NCBI RefSeq assembly: GCF_004022425.1
Contig: NZ_RBZY01000006.1
Span: 1 to 64,000 of the forward strand
Direction: 5' to 3'
DNA: 64,000 nucleotides
DNA from: Microbacterium enclense
GTDB taxonomy: Bacteria > Actinomycetota > Actinomycetes > Actinomycetales > Microbacteriaceae
In this document: piece by piece, positions 24,760 to 35,273 of the stretch
Layout: each line of letters begins with the position of its first letter
How positions within the stretch are numbered: the stretch's first letter is position 1
Notes under the pieces: generated by a model
The model's database searches: none
What the model was told of the DNA's origin: nothing
Seen by the model: only the letters and a program-made list of their open reading frames with translations
Translations under genes and position numbers: made by a program

Positions 24760-25446
24760 TCACGTGGCAATCACCTCCGATTCACGTGAGGATCCGCCAC
24801 GCCCCGGCGTGTACGCGAGCGTGACGGCGATCACCTCGTGGGCACCGGCGGCACGCAGCACCCCGACCGCCTCGACGAGCGTGGCTCCCGTGGTGAGCAC
24901 GTCGTCGATGACGATGACACGACCGGCTGTCGGCGAGCGCGCCACGAAAGCTCCCGCGACGTTCGCGCGACGGGCGGCGCGGTCGAGCCCGCGCTGATCG
25001 GCGGCGGCGCGGCCGACCCGCAGCAGCGGCCGGGGACGGGCGCCCGCTCGACGCGCGAGGAGGTCGACGGGGCGGTAGCCGCGCCGACGGACGGCCGCGC
25101 GCGAGGAGGGAACGGTCGTGATGGTCGCCCCCTCGGGCGACGCGGCCGCGAGCGCGGCGGCCAGCGCGGGGGCGAGCGCGGTGGCCAGACCTGTGCGCCC
25201 CTCCGCCTTGAGAGCGCGGATGACGCGGGCGGCGACACCGTCGAATTCGAGGGCGCTGACGACCTCGACGCCGGGCAGCAGGACCCGTCGGCGTAGTCGA
25301 GGTGCCAGCGCCGCGCGGCATCCGTCGCACAGGTCGACGTCCAGCGCGCCGCACCCCGCACAGGCGACCGGGAACCAGAACGCCACCGCACCCGCCAGGG
25401 CCGCGCGTGCGTCGCGTGCCCACGACACCGGGTCGGATGAAGCCAT
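24760..25446 (-). CDS. comF: ComF family phosphoribosyltransferase-like protein
   Basis: 228 residues from the ATG at 25446. N-terminal double CxxC zinc ribbon (CAGC and CDGC, residues ~29-44), then a type I phosphoribosyltransferase fold with the PRPP loop VIVIDDVLTTGATLVEAV near residue 175. Known: ComF helps internalise single-stranded DNA in competent bacteria; in actinobacteria its function is untested. It lies between hpf and lpqB on the same strand. No signal sequence. The longer open frame to 25599 crosses the lpqB stop and is not needed. Confidence 0.88.
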   Translation of the reverse strand: MASSDPVSWARDARAALAGAVAFWFPVACAGCGALDVDLCDGCRAALAPRLRRRVLLPGVEVVSALEFDGVAARVIRALKAEGRTGLATALAPALAAALAAASPEGATITTVPSSRAAVRRRGYRPVDLLARRAGARPRPLLRVGRAAADQRGLDRAARRANVAGAFVARSPTAGRVIVIDDVLTTGATLVEAVGVLRAAGAHEVIAVTLAYTPGRGGSSRESEVIAT

Positions 25447-25538
25447 ACGGGAACATTGCCGCGCGGTGCCGTGCGCGCGCGGGCCCACCCCGGCGATCCG
25501 GGGACGAGTCCGCGGATCCGACACCCCGGGAGGAGGGG

Positions 25539-27197
25539 TCAGGAGGTCGTGCCCTGCTGCCCCGCGAGCACGCGGATGTCGGTGGCGACCAGGGTCCACG
25601 AGCTTCCGCGACGACTGAACAGACGCCCCGTATCGTCGAGGACGCGCACGCTGGCGCTGCCGCCGGCGATCGCCTTCGCGTTCTCGGGGACCGGCCCCAC
25701 CGTGCCGCGACCGCCGACGTTCAGTTCATCGAGGCGCGCCACGCCGTCGACGGACGTCAGCACCCCCACGGTGGTGTCGTCGAGCCAGGACAGGTCGAAC
25801 GCGCCGGGCTCCGAGAACGACAGCACGTGCGGCGGACCCAGGCTGATCGCGGCGCCCTCTCGCACGATCCCCGCGAGCCACACCTCGCGAACGCCCGCGA
25901 CGGTGACCACCGCGGCGATGCGCGTACCGTCGCGCGAGATCTGGAACGCCGCCACCTCGGAGGCATCCGGCCACGCGTTGCCGATGTCGCGCGGAACACC
26001 CTCGGGCGTGTACGCGCGCACCTGCGACGGTGCGGTGCGCGGAACGCTCCAGATCGCGCCGTCGGAATCGATGGAGGGGGCGACCAGCCCGGGCCGGTCA
26101 TCCAGGAGGAAGGTCCTCCCGTCCGCGAGCGCGCTCGCCACGGTGCCCTGCTGCGTGAGCACGGCCGCGAGACTGCGGTCGGCCTCCAGTTCGATGCTCG
26201 TGGGGTCGAGCGTCTCCACCGCGTCCGAGAGCGTCGGGATCGCGTCCACGTTCTCGCCGCTGAGAACCCCAAAGGTGCCGTCCATCGTCAGGACCGCGGG
26301 CGAGGGGTCGACGCGCGTGACCTTGACCGGGAGCTCGGTCGCGGTGATCGGCGTGCCGTCGACGGTCATCTGCACCTCGCTGATGCCCGCGGTGACGAGG
26401 CTCCGGGTCAGCTGCGTCTGCATGCGGTCCAGCGTCGTCCGGTCGAGGCTCAGCGCCGCCTGCGGCAGCTGCACCTGCGCGACTCCGGTCGACGACAGCG
26501 TCACGGAGCGCCCGACCAGGGACAGTTCGTCGGGGAAGGCGTTCCGGACGGCACCGGCGAGCCACGAGCTCGGCTGGCCGTCGACGAGTGCGGTCGTGAC
26601 CCGGCTGGCCACCAACGGCCGGGGGAACCAGCGCACGTCGGGGACGATGAAGCTGAACGTCGGATCGAAGTAGGCCACGGATGCCGCCTGGTAGACGGTC
26701 GGGAAGACCTCTTCGTAGAGCACGACGCCGTCGGGCGCCGATGTGATGCGCCATTGATCGTCGACGCGGGACAGCGCGAACGACAGGCTCTCGATCGCCC
26801 CGGTGACCGCCGGAGAGTAGGCCCCGTCGGCATCCACTCCGGCGACCGTGGACAGCTGCACGCTCACCGACGATCCGTCGGGGACGGCGGTCGCGCGGCG
26901 GTCGACGAGACGATCGATCGTGACGCGGGCGCGCGGGTCCCACTGGGTGCCCGGGGCGAGGAAGAGCTTGGCGGTGGCCCAGTCGTCGGCCGGGCCCGAT
27001 CCCGCGCGGAGGAAGCCCTCGACGATCTCGGCGGGCGAGGCGTCGTCCTGCGGGCCGTCCGGCACGAACGCGAACTGCTGCGTCTCATCGCCCTCCGGGC
27101 CGCGACCGGGATTGACGTACCCGGTGGTGGGCAGGCCGGTACAGGCGGACAGGACCAGCACCAGGAGGAGGCCGAGCCCCGCGAGAGCGCGCTTCAC
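25539..27197 (-). CDS. lpqB: lipoprotein LpqB, MtrAB accessory protein
   Basis: 552 residues from the GTG at 27197. Lipoprotein signal with lipobox LSAC, Cys19. Then the LpqB N-terminal domain with GerMN fold (residues ~150-330; e.g. PQAALSLDRTTLDRMQTQLT) and a C-terminal beta-propeller-like region. Known: LpqB sits outside the membrane and interacts with the sensor domain of MtrB, tuning MtrA phosphorylation and cell-wall homeostasis. GTGA overlap with mtrB (27194-27197) gives coupling. Gene order mtrA-mtrB-lpqB is universal in actinobacteria. Confidence 0.94.
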   Translation of the reverse strand: MKRALAGLGLLLVLVLSACTGLPTTGYVNPGRGPEGDETQQFAFVPDGPQDDASPAEIVEGFLRAGSGPADDWATAKLFLAPGTQWDPRARVTIDRLVDRRATAVPDGSSVSVQLSTVAGVDADGAYSPAVTGAIESLSFALSRVDDQWRITSAPDGVVLYEEVFPTVYQAASVAYFDPTFSFIVPDVRWFPRPLVASRVTTALVDGQPSSWLAGAVRNAFPDELSLVGRSVTLSSTGVAQVQLPQAALSLDRTTLDRMQTQLTRSLVTAGISEVQMTVDGTPITATELPVKVTRVDPSPAVLTMDGTFGVLSGENVDAIPTLSDAVETLDPTSIELEADRSLAAVLTQQGTVASALADGRTFLLDDRPGLVAPSIDSDGAIWSVPRTAPSQVRAYTPEGVPRDIGNAWPDASEVAAFQISRDGTRIAAVVTVAGVREVWLAGIVREGAAISLGPPHVLSFSEPGAFDLSWLDDTTVGVLTSVDGVARLDELNVGGRGTVGPVPENAKAIAGGSASVRVLDDTGRLFSRRGSSWTLVATDIRVLAGQQGTTS

Positions 27198-28879
27198 GAG
27201 GTGGCCCTTCCGGTCCGTCCGAGCGAGATGGGCTGGGTCAGCCCCAGGGCCTCGAGCACGCCGCCCTGCTCGTCGTCCGGGACGAGAGGCAGGGGCGATC
27301 CGCCGAGCGGGCGACCGTCGCGCGGGAGCGTCAGCACGAAGTTCGAGCCGTGTCCGAGCTCCGACCACACCGCGAGCGTTCCGCCGTGCAGCCGCGCATC
27401 CCCGAGCGCGATCGAGAGGCCGAGTCCCGTTCCCCCGATCGTGCGCACGCGCGACGGATCGGCCCGCCAGAACCGGTCGAAGACGCGCTCCATGTCGTCG
27501 GCCCGCATGCCCAGACCGAAATCGCGGACGCTGAGGGCGACGGCATCCCGGTCGCTGTCGACGGAGACGACGATCGGACGCCCCTCCCCGTGCTCGATGG
27601 CGTTGCCGAGGAGATTCCGCACGATGCGGCGGACGCGACGCCCGTCCATGTCGATCGGGGTGTATCCCCCGGGTGCGACGAGGCGCACGTCGCTGCCGTG
27701 CTGGTGGGCGAGCTGCTCCATCGACGCGATGACGTCCTCGGCGAGATGCGCGAGGCTCGTGGGCTCGAGCTCGAGCTGCACCGACCCGGCGTCGTAGCGA
27801 CTGATCTCGAGCAGGTCGGCCAGGAGGAGCTCGAACCGCTGCACCTGCGCGTGCAGGAGCTCGGCCGCGCGCGCGGTGGCCGGCTCGAACTCGCCGCGCT
27901 GGTCGTTGATCATGTCGGCGGCCAGCCGGATAGTGGTGAGCGGGGTGCGCAGTTCGTGGGAGACGTCGGACACGAACCGCTGCTGCACGAGCGAGAGGTC
28001 GGCGAGTTCTTTGATCTGCGACTCGATGCTGTCGGCCATGGCGTTGAACGATCGGTTCAGCGTCGCCAGCTCGTCCTCGCCGCGCACGGGCAGCCGCACC
28101 CCGAGGTCGCCCGCAGCGAGCTTCGCGCTCGTTTCCGCGGCATCCGCGATGGGAGTCGTCACCGACCGCAGCACCACCCAGGCGATGGCTCCGATGAGCA
28201 CGACGAGCACGAGGCCGACGACCCACAGCAGCACCTGCACGAACGCGAGCGTCTGCGAGGCGCTCGTGAGGTCGTAGCCCATGTACAACTCGTAGTAGTC
28301 GACCCCGTCGTCGGCGGGGAAGCGCAGCTGATGACCGACCAGGATGCCGGGAACCTCGCGGCCCGCCTCGGCCGGGAGCGCGACGGACTGCCACCACTGC
28401 AGGTCGGGGTTGGACTGCACCTGAGTGCGCAGGGCGTCCGTGACGATCGCGGACTCGAACGCGGGCGAGATGAACGGCTGCGGTGCCAACGGCGACGGCG
28501 GGCCGATGCGGTAGAGGGCGATGAGGTCGCTCGAGGACTGCTGCGACAGGCGCGTGGCGATCCCGTTCATCAGCGTCTGCGCCGCGGCGGGGTCGGTGGA
28601 GTCCACGGCCGCGTCGAGCGTCGCCTGTGCGGCGGCGGTCGCGCGCTGGGCTTCCAGGAGCACCTGGTCCTTCCGCGCAGTGAACAGCTCGTTTTGGATC
28701 ACGAGGGCCATGGCCACGCACGTGACGAGGATCGTCGCGGCCGTCAGGGCGACCGTGATCACGATGGTGCGGAATCGCAACGACCGTCGCCACAGCGTGG
28801 CGAGACGGTCGCGGATGCCGCGCCAGTCCACCGGCTGCCTCATCCGTGGCATCGGGAGCGTGCGCACCGCGCCCGTCAT
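27194..28879 (-). CDS. mtrB: sensor histidine kinase MtrB
   Basis: 561 residues. TM1 near 37-60, an extracytoplasmic loop of ~150 residues, TM2 near 215-235 (LLWVVGLVLVVLIGAIAWVV), HAMP, then HisKA with FVSDVSHELRTPLTTIRLAA (phospho-His) and HATPase_c (NLLGNAIEHGEG, RDFGLGMR, GTGLGLSIAL). Senses envelope/septum state and phosphorylates MtrA. It begins 7 bp after mtrA and overlaps lpqB. Confidence 0.95.
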   Translation of the reverse strand: MTGAVRTLPMPRMRQPVDWRGIRDRLATLWRRSLRFRTIVITVALTAATILVTCVAMALVIQNELFTARKDQVLLEAQRATAAAQATLDAAVDSTDPAAAQTLMNGIATRLSQQSSSDLIALYRIGPPSPLAPQPFISPAFESAIVTDALRTQVQSNPDLQWWQSVALPAEAGREVPGILVGHQLRFPADDGVDYYELYMGYDLTSASQTLAFVQVLLWVVGLVLVVLIGAIAWVVLRSVTTPIADAAETSAKLAAGDLGVRLPVRGEDELATLNRSFNAMADSIESQIKELADLSLVQQRFVSDVSHELRTPLTTIRLAADMINDQRGEFEPATARAAELLHAQVQRFELLLADLLEISRYDAGSVQLELEPTSLAHLAEDVIASMEQLAHQHGSDVRLVAPGGYTPIDMDGRRVRRIVRNLLGNAIEHGEGRPIVVSVDSDRDAVALSVRDFGLGMRADDMERVFDRFWRADPSRVRTIGGTGLGLSIALGDARLHGGTLAVWSELGHGSNFVLTLPRDGRPLGGSPLPLVPDDEQGGVLEALGLTQPISLGRTGRATS

Positions 28880-28886
28880 GAGCGCC

Positions 28887-29567
28887 TCAAGCCACCGCGC
28901 CGGCGCGATACCCCACCCCGCGCACGGTGGTGACGATGCGCGGGTTGTCGGGATCGGCCTCGATCTTGGCCCGCAAGCGCTGCACGTGGACGTTCACGAG
29001 GCGGGTGTCGGCCTTGTAGTGGTAGCCCCACACCTGTTCGAGCAGCATCTCGCGCGAGAAGACCTGCTGCGGCTTCTCGGCCAGCGCGACGAGGAGCTCG
29101 AACTCCAACGGTGTGAGGGCGATCGGGGTGTCGCCGCGACGGACCTCGTGCGCGGCGACGTCGACGACGAGGTCGCCGATGCGCAGCGTCTCATCGACCG
29201 GGGCCTGCGCGGGCCGGAGGCGCGTGCGGATGCGGGCGACCAGTTCCTTGGGATTGAAAGGCTTGACGATGTAGTCGTCGGCTCCCGACTCGAGACCCTT
29301 CACGACGTCGGCGGTATCGGTTCGGGCCGTCAGCATGATGATCGGGATGCCGGATTCCGCGCGCACGCGCGTGCAGATCTCGATACCGTCCACGCCGGGC
29401 AGCATGAGGTCCAGAAGGATGAGATCGGGGCGCTCGGCGCGCCACGCGTCGACCGCTTGCGCACCGTCGGCGCAGAACACGGTGTCGAATCCTTCGGTGC
29501 GCAGCACGATGCCGATCATCTCGGCGAGCGCGGTGTCGTCGTCGACAACCAGGATCCGTGAAGTCAT
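28887..29567 (-). CDS. mtrA: OmpR-family response regulator MtrA
   Basis: 226 residues. Receiver domain with acidic pocket D10/D11, phospho-acceptor D53 (LLDLMLPG) and K103-like IVKPF; winged-helix domain with VNVHVQRLRAKIEADPDN. Controls cell division, wall remodelling and, in actinobacteria, osmotic response. First gene of mtrA-mtrB-lpqB; its promoter must lie in the 161-bp divergent region 29568-29728, where no strong box was found by eye. Confidence 0.96.
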   Translation of the reverse strand: MTSRILVVDDDTALAEMIGIVLRTEGFDTVFCADGAQAVDAWRAERPDLILLDLMLPGVDGIEICTRVRAESGIPIIMLTARTDTADVVKGLESGADDYIVKPFNPKELVARIRTRLRPAQAPVDETLRIGDLVVDVAAHEVRRGDTPIALTPLEFELLVALAEKPQQVFSREMLLEQVWGYHYKADTRLVNVHVQRLRAKIEADPDNPRIVTTVRGVGYRAGAVA

Positions 29568-29728
29568 CGGGTGTACGTCTTCCGTCTCGGACCCGTTCGA
29601 GAACGGGCAACGCGCCGCGGGTGGGGCGCATCACCCCGAGCGTAGTCGACGCGTCGGGAAGGGAGCCGAGCGTGTCGGGCGTGTGTGACACGATGAAGGT
29701 CGAAGCCCACCGCCGAGGAGGCGCCACC

Positions 29729-30988
29729 GTGACCGCGTACCCCGCCTGGACGCCGGCCTCGCGCGCCGGCATCGTCCCCCTGCATCCGTACGGCTTCGGG
29801 ACGATTCTCGGCCGCTCCTTCGTCGCCCTGCGCCACAACCCGCGGGTGCTCCTGGGTTTCGCGCTGGTCGTCCAGACCGTCGCCTACCTGATCGTCACCG
29901 CTGCGCTAGCCGCGGTGGCCGTCGCCAGCTTCGCCCGGCTCGACACGCTCGTGCCGGGCAGCGACGAGTTCGACGCGGTACTGACCGGGTCGGTCGCTCT
30001 CACCGGGGTCGCGGCGCTCGTTCTGGGTGCGCTCGCGGGAACCCTGAGCGTGCTGGTGCAAGCCGTGGTGGTCGCGGACGTCGCCGCCGCCGTGGTCGCG
30101 CAGAAGCCCACGTTGCGCGACGCGTGGCGTCACGTACGGCCCGTGTTCCTCCCGCTGCTCGGCTATGCGCTCCTCACCCTGCTGGCCGCGACGGTCGTGC
30201 TCGCGGTCCTGGGCGGGATCGCCGTCCTCGCGGGCCTGGCGCTCCTTCCCCTCGGGATCGTCCTCGGCGTGCTGTTCGCCCTCGGACTCATCCCGCTGTA
30301 CCTGTGGCTGGCGACGAAGCTGTTCCTCGTCCCGTCGGCGATGATCCTCGAGGGCGTCGGCATCCGTCGCGCCATTGCTCGTTCCTGGGTGCTGACCCGG
30401 CGACGGTTCTGGTCGACGTTCGGCGTCATCGTCATCATCTCGCTCGCGTTCGGCTTCGTCGCGCAGGTCATCTCGTTCCCGCTCGGCCTGCTGTCGGGCG
30501 GGATCTCGACGATCGTCGCGCCGACCGGCGCCGACGACCCCAGTTCACTGGTCGCCTTCGTCGTCATCCAGCTCGCCGGGCAGATCGGCATCCTGCTCGT
30601 CCAGTGCATCGCCGTCGTCGTCCAGTCGACCTCGGCCGTCCTGGTCTACGTCGACGCGCGGATGCGGGTCGAGGGCCTCGACCACGACCTGGCGGCGTAC
30701 GTTGAAGCCCGCGACGCCGGCGCCTCCGGGCTGCGCGATCCGTTCCGCGTGGGCGTCGGACGCACGTTCACCCCCGCGCCGGCGTGGCCCGCGCCCGGGT
30801 CGCCCGCGGCCACCGCCTCGGGGTGGCCCGCACCGCCCGCCCCCGGCGCGCCGCAGGCCGCCGCACCGCCGCAGGCCCCCGCGCCGCAGGCCCCCGGCGC
30901 GCCGCCGGCCGCCGCTCCGCCGGCATCCGCGTCACCGCCGACCGACCCGACCGCGTGGGCGGCGCCCGGCACGCCCCCGGGCTCGTGA
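29729..30988 (+). CDS. multi-pass membrane protein, GPDPase-membrane-domain type
   Basis: 419 residues from the GTG at 29729 (GAGGAGG 8 nt upstream). About six long hydrophobic segments (e.g. VLLGFALVVQTVAYLIVTAA, LLGYALLTLLAATVVLAVLG) with Gly-Ile-Arg-Arg-Ala-x-x-x-SW (VGIRRAIARSWVLTRRRFWS), a pattern of the membrane domain found in some glycerophosphodiester phosphodiesterases. No GDPD catalytic domain is present. The C-terminal ~85 residues are a Pro/Ala-rich cytoplasmic tail. First gene of a five-gene operon with DUF4129, DUF4350, moxR and DUF58; compare Rv3689 in M. tuberculosis. Function unknown. Confidence 0.85.
   Translation: MTAYPAWTPASRAGIVPLHPYGFGTILGRSFVALRHNPRVLLGFALVVQTVAYLIVTAALAAVAVASFARLDTLVPGSDEFDAVLTGSVALTGVAALVLGALAGTLSVLVQAVVVADVAAAVVAQKPTLRDAWRHVRPVFLPLLGYALLTLLAATVVLAVLGGIAVLAGLALLPLGIVLGVLFALGLIPLYLWLATKLFLVPSAMILEGVGIRRAIARSWVLTRRRFWSTFGVIVIISLAFGFVAQVISFPLGLLSGGISTIVAPTGADDPSSLVAFVVIQLAGQIGILLVQCIAVVVQSTSAVLVYVDARMRVEGLDHDLAAYVEARDAGASGLRDPFRVGVGRTFTPAPAWPAPGSPAATASGWPAPPAPGAPQAAAPPQAPAPQAPGAPPAAAPPASASPPTDPTAWAAPGTPPGS
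30775..30985 (+). repeat. Pro/Ala-rich low-complexity coding tract
   Basis: Imperfect GCACCGCCGCAGGCC-like units encode the AAPPQAPAPQAP-type tail of the membrane protein. Low-complexity and GC-extreme; no separate element. Confidence 0.7.
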
Positions 30989-31656
30989 TGGGTGCTCTCC
31001 CGCTTCTGTCGAGCGCCGCGCCGCTGCTCCCCGACGCCGACGAGGCGCGGGAGTGGGCCGAGCGCGAACTCGCCGATCCGGTGTACCAGGCAGCCGAGCC
31101 GACCGCCTTCGACCGCGCGGCCCGTGCGGTACGCGAGTTCCTCGAGGGGTTGTTCTCCGCTCCCGTGTCGGGCGAGTGGGGCCCGTGGGCCTTCGTCGTG
31201 CTGGCGGTCCTCGCCATCGCGGCGGTCGTCGTGGGTCTGCTGATCTGGGGACGCCCCCGCCGGAGCGTGGCGGCCCGTCCCGCCGCCCGCGCCCTCTTCG
31301 ACGACGACGACGGACGCTCCGCCGACGAACTCCGCGCCGGAGCCGTTGCGGCGGCCGACCGCGGCGACTGGGACGAAGCGATCGTGCTGCGGTTCCGTGC
31401 GTTCGCGCGCGGACTCACCGAACGCGGTATCGTCGACCCCCCGCCCGGTGCCACCGCCCGGGCCTTCGCGCGATCCGCAGGCGAGAGACTGCCCGCGCTC
31501 GGCGGTCCGGCGGCCGAGGGCGCCGCCGTCTTCGACGACGTCCGCTACCTCGGCCGTCCGGGCACCGGCGAGGCGTACGAGCGGGTCCGACGCCTCGACG
31601 ACGACGCCGTGCGCTCCCGGCCCGCACCCACCGAGGCCGCGGTGGCAGGGTCGTGA
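30988..31656 (+). CDS. DUF4129 membrane protein
   Basis: 222 residues. ATG at 30988 shares one base with the previous stop (TGATG). One membrane helix near residues 68-90 (PWAFVVLAVLAIAAVVVGLL), then a cytoplasmic DUF4129 domain (RAGAVAAADRGDWDEAIVLR, RFRAFARGLTERG, then YLGRPGTGEAYERVRRLDD). DUF4129 is the C-terminal module of TgpA-like transglutaminases; here it stands alone, as in actinobacterial MoxR clusters. It likely works with the DUF58/MoxR partners at the membrane. Function unknown. Confidence 0.87.
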   Translation: MGALPLLSSAAPLLPDADEAREWAERELADPVYQAAEPTAFDRAARAVREFLEGLFSAPVSGEWGPWAFVVLAVLAIAAVVVGLLIWGRPRRSVAARPAARALFDDDDGRSADELRAGAVAAADRGDWDEAIVLRFRAFARGLTERGIVDPPPGATARAFARSAGERLPALGGPAAEGAAVFDDVRYLGRPGTGEAYERVRRLDDDAVRSRPAPTEAAVAGS

Positions 31657-32812
31657 CGGCCGTCCTCGCCCCACCCACCCGCCGCCGCGTCGGCGCGGGG
31701 TGGATCGCCCTGATCGCCGCGCTGGGCATCGTCGGACTGCTCGGGACGCTGCTGGTGTTCGGGGGGTGGACGCCGCGCGATGCGCTCGACCCGGCCGCAC
31801 CCGCTCCCGACGGAACCCGCGCCGTGACCCGCCTGCTCGAGCAGCAGGGAGTGCGCGTCGTCGTCGCGCGCGACCTCGCCGCGGCCGAGCGCGAGCTCGC
31901 CGCCGCCCCGGCGACACTGGTCATGCGCGATGCGCCCACGCTGTCGGACGCCACCCTCGAGCGCCTGGCGGAGAGCGCGAGCGACGTCGTCCTGATCGAG
32001 CCCCGCTCGCGCAGCCTCGATGTCCTCCTCGCGGGATCCTCGCTCGCCGATGTCGTCGACGACCGCACCGTCGAGCCGTCGTGCGAGACCCCCGCGGCCC
32101 GCACCGCGGGACCGGCCCGCACCGGCGAGCTGTATCTGCCCGGTGACGGCGTGACCGGCTGCTACCCGACCGACGGCGGATTCGGCGTCCTGGTCCGAGA
32201 GAACGGCGCGGGCACCGTGACGGCGGTCGACGGCTTCTCCGTGCTCACGAATCGCGTCCTGCCCCTCGACGGCAACGCCGCCCTGGCGCTCGGACTGCTC
32301 GGGGGCTCGCCCACCGTGGTCTGGTACGTCCCGTCCCCCGCCGACGCCGACACCGGAGCCGAGGTCCCCACGATCGGCGACCTCACTCCCCCGTGGGTGA
32401 CCCCCGTGATGGTGCTGCTGCTCGTCGCCGGGGTTGCTGCCGCCCTCTGGCGCGGGCGTCGGTTCGGCCCCCTCGTCACCGAGCGCCTCCCGGTCACCGT
32501 CCGTGCGAACGAGACCACCGAGGGCCGCGCGCGTCTGTACGCCGCCTCGGGCGACGCCGCCCACGCGCTGGACGAACTCCGCCGAGCCACCCGCCGCCGC
32601 CTCGTGCGCCGACTGGGCATGTCGGCGCGCACGCCGGCGGGGCAGCTCGCCGACGCCGTCGCCGAACGGCTCGGGGCCGACCGGGCGGTCGTGCACGGCA
32701 TCCTCATCGACGATCTCCCCCACACCGACCGCGACCTCGTCGCCGCCAGCGACCGCCTGCGCGATCTCGAGACGAGCGTCGACGCGACCCTCCGAACGGA
32801 AAGGACCCCCCG

Positions 32813-32816
<4 letters not shown>
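31653..32816 (+). CDS. DUF4350 membrane protein
   Basis: 387 residues, GTG in a GTGA overlap with DUF4129. TM1 near 18-38, an extracytoplasmic DUF4350 domain with GTRAVTRLLEQQGVRVVVAR and DVVLIEPRSRSLDVL (a GATase-like Rossmann fold), TM2 near 250-268 (VTPVMVLLLVAGVAAALW) and a basic cytoplasmic tail (RRATRRRLVRRLGM). Order DUF4129-DUF4350-MoxR-DUF58 equals Rv3690-Rv3693. Function unknown; likely a scaffold for the MoxR/VWA-like machinery. Confidence 0.88.
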
Positions 32817-33831
<1,015 letters not shown>

Positions 33832-33832
<1 letters not shown>

Positions 33833-35133
33833 TGTACGTCACCGGTCGCCTGGCCCTGTTCATCGCGCTCGGGGCCGTTCCGGTGATCCTGCTGTCGACC
33901 GCGGGGGCCTCGCCGTGGGCCGTGGTCGGCGGATGGCTCCTGCTGTGCGTGGCGCTCGTGGCATCCGATGTCCTCCTGGCGGCGAACCCGCGCACGCTGG
34001 AGATCACCCGGACCCTCCCCGAGCGGGCGCTGCGCGATCAGCCCGTCGACGGCGAGGTGCGGGTACGCAATCTCGGTCGGCGCCTGCTGCGCGCCCGCGT
34101 CCGCGACGCGTGGCAGCCGACCGCCGGCGCGCCGCCCGAACGGCTGGAGTACCTCGTGCCGCCCGGCGAACGCCGGGGCGCGCGGTTGTCCCTCCTGCCG
34201 CGGCGACGGGGAGAACTGCGCAGCGACTTCGTCGTCGTGCGGTCGGAGGGCCCGCTGCGCCTGGCGGGGCGGCAGGCCACGGTCGCCGCGCCGACGCGAG
34301 TGCGCGTCCTGCCGCCGTTCACCTCACGACGGCATCTGCCCTCGCGGCTCGCTCGTCTGCGCGAACTCGACGGCAACACGACCCTGCAGGTGCGCGGGGC
34401 GGGCACCGAGTTCGACAGCCTGCGCGAGTACGTCCGCGGCGACGACGTGCGCTCGATCGATTGGCGAGCCACCGCGCGCGCGGGGACGACGATGCTGCGC
34501 ACCTGGCGTCCCGAACGCGACCGGCACGTCGTGATCGTCATCGACACCGGGCGGACGGCGGCGGCCCGGGTGGGGGACGGCACACGCCTGGACGCGGCGA
34601 TGGAGGCCGCGCTGCTCCTGTCGGCTCTCGCGGCGCGGGCGGGCGACCACGTGCACCTGCTGATGTTCGACCGCCTGACCCGGGCGCGCGTGACCCGTGT
34701 CGACGGCGCGCAGCTCCTGCCCGCCCTCGTCGACGCGATGGCGCCCGTCGAGCCGCAGCTCATCGACACCGATTGGGATGCCGCTTTCGCCCAGGTGCGC
34801 GGTTTCACGCAGCGCCCCGCGCTGGTCGTGCTGCTGACCGCCGCCGACGATGCCGAGGCCGCGCGAGCGTTCCTCGCCTCCCTCCCCGCGGTCGCACGAC
34901 GCTCGCGTCTCCTGGTGGCCACGGCCACCGACGGCCCGGGTGAGACCCCCGAACGTCTCGACGTCCAGGCCGTCTATGCCGCGGCCGCCGTCGAGCGGGC
35001 GCGGTCCGACGCGGATCGTGTCCGCGCGGCGGTGGAGCGAGCCGGCGGCGACGCCGTCGCAGCGTCGGCAGAGGATCTCCCCCCGCTCGTGGCCGACCGC
35101 TACCTGGCCCTCAAGGCGGCGGGGCGCCTCTGA
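33832..35133 (+). CDS. DUF58 protein, MoxR partner
   Basis: 433 residues. Two close membrane helices at the N-terminus (~6-46), then an extra beta domain, and the DUF58 core with REYVRGDDVRSIDWRATARA near residue 205. A VWA-like fold follows with an IVIDTGRTAA loop (D-x-G-x-x rather than the canonical MIDAS D-x-S-x-S), so metal binding is doubtful. ATG shares one base with the moxR stop. Last gene of the operon; the olefin genes start 140 bp later. Confidence 0.9.
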
Positions 35134-35273
35134 CGATCACCGGCGCGTAGCACACCACCCCCCATGCACCCGGTCGCATACGTCGCGGCCTATCCTGGGG
35201 GGTACCCTTTCGGCCGCCGACGTGTCCCTCCGCGCGCGGCTCGGCCGTCGACGCACAGGATGCGGGAGCTCTC

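Noticed and set aside
24760..25599. Longer ComF starting at 25599
   Set aside because: It would run antisense-free but over the lpqB stop and adds a low-complexity Arg/Pro stretch; ATG 25446 begins just before the zinc ribbon as in homologues.
27194..28793. A longer lpqB protein starting at 28793
   Set aside because: It would read through mtrB in another frame; the lipobox fixes the GTG at 27197 as start.
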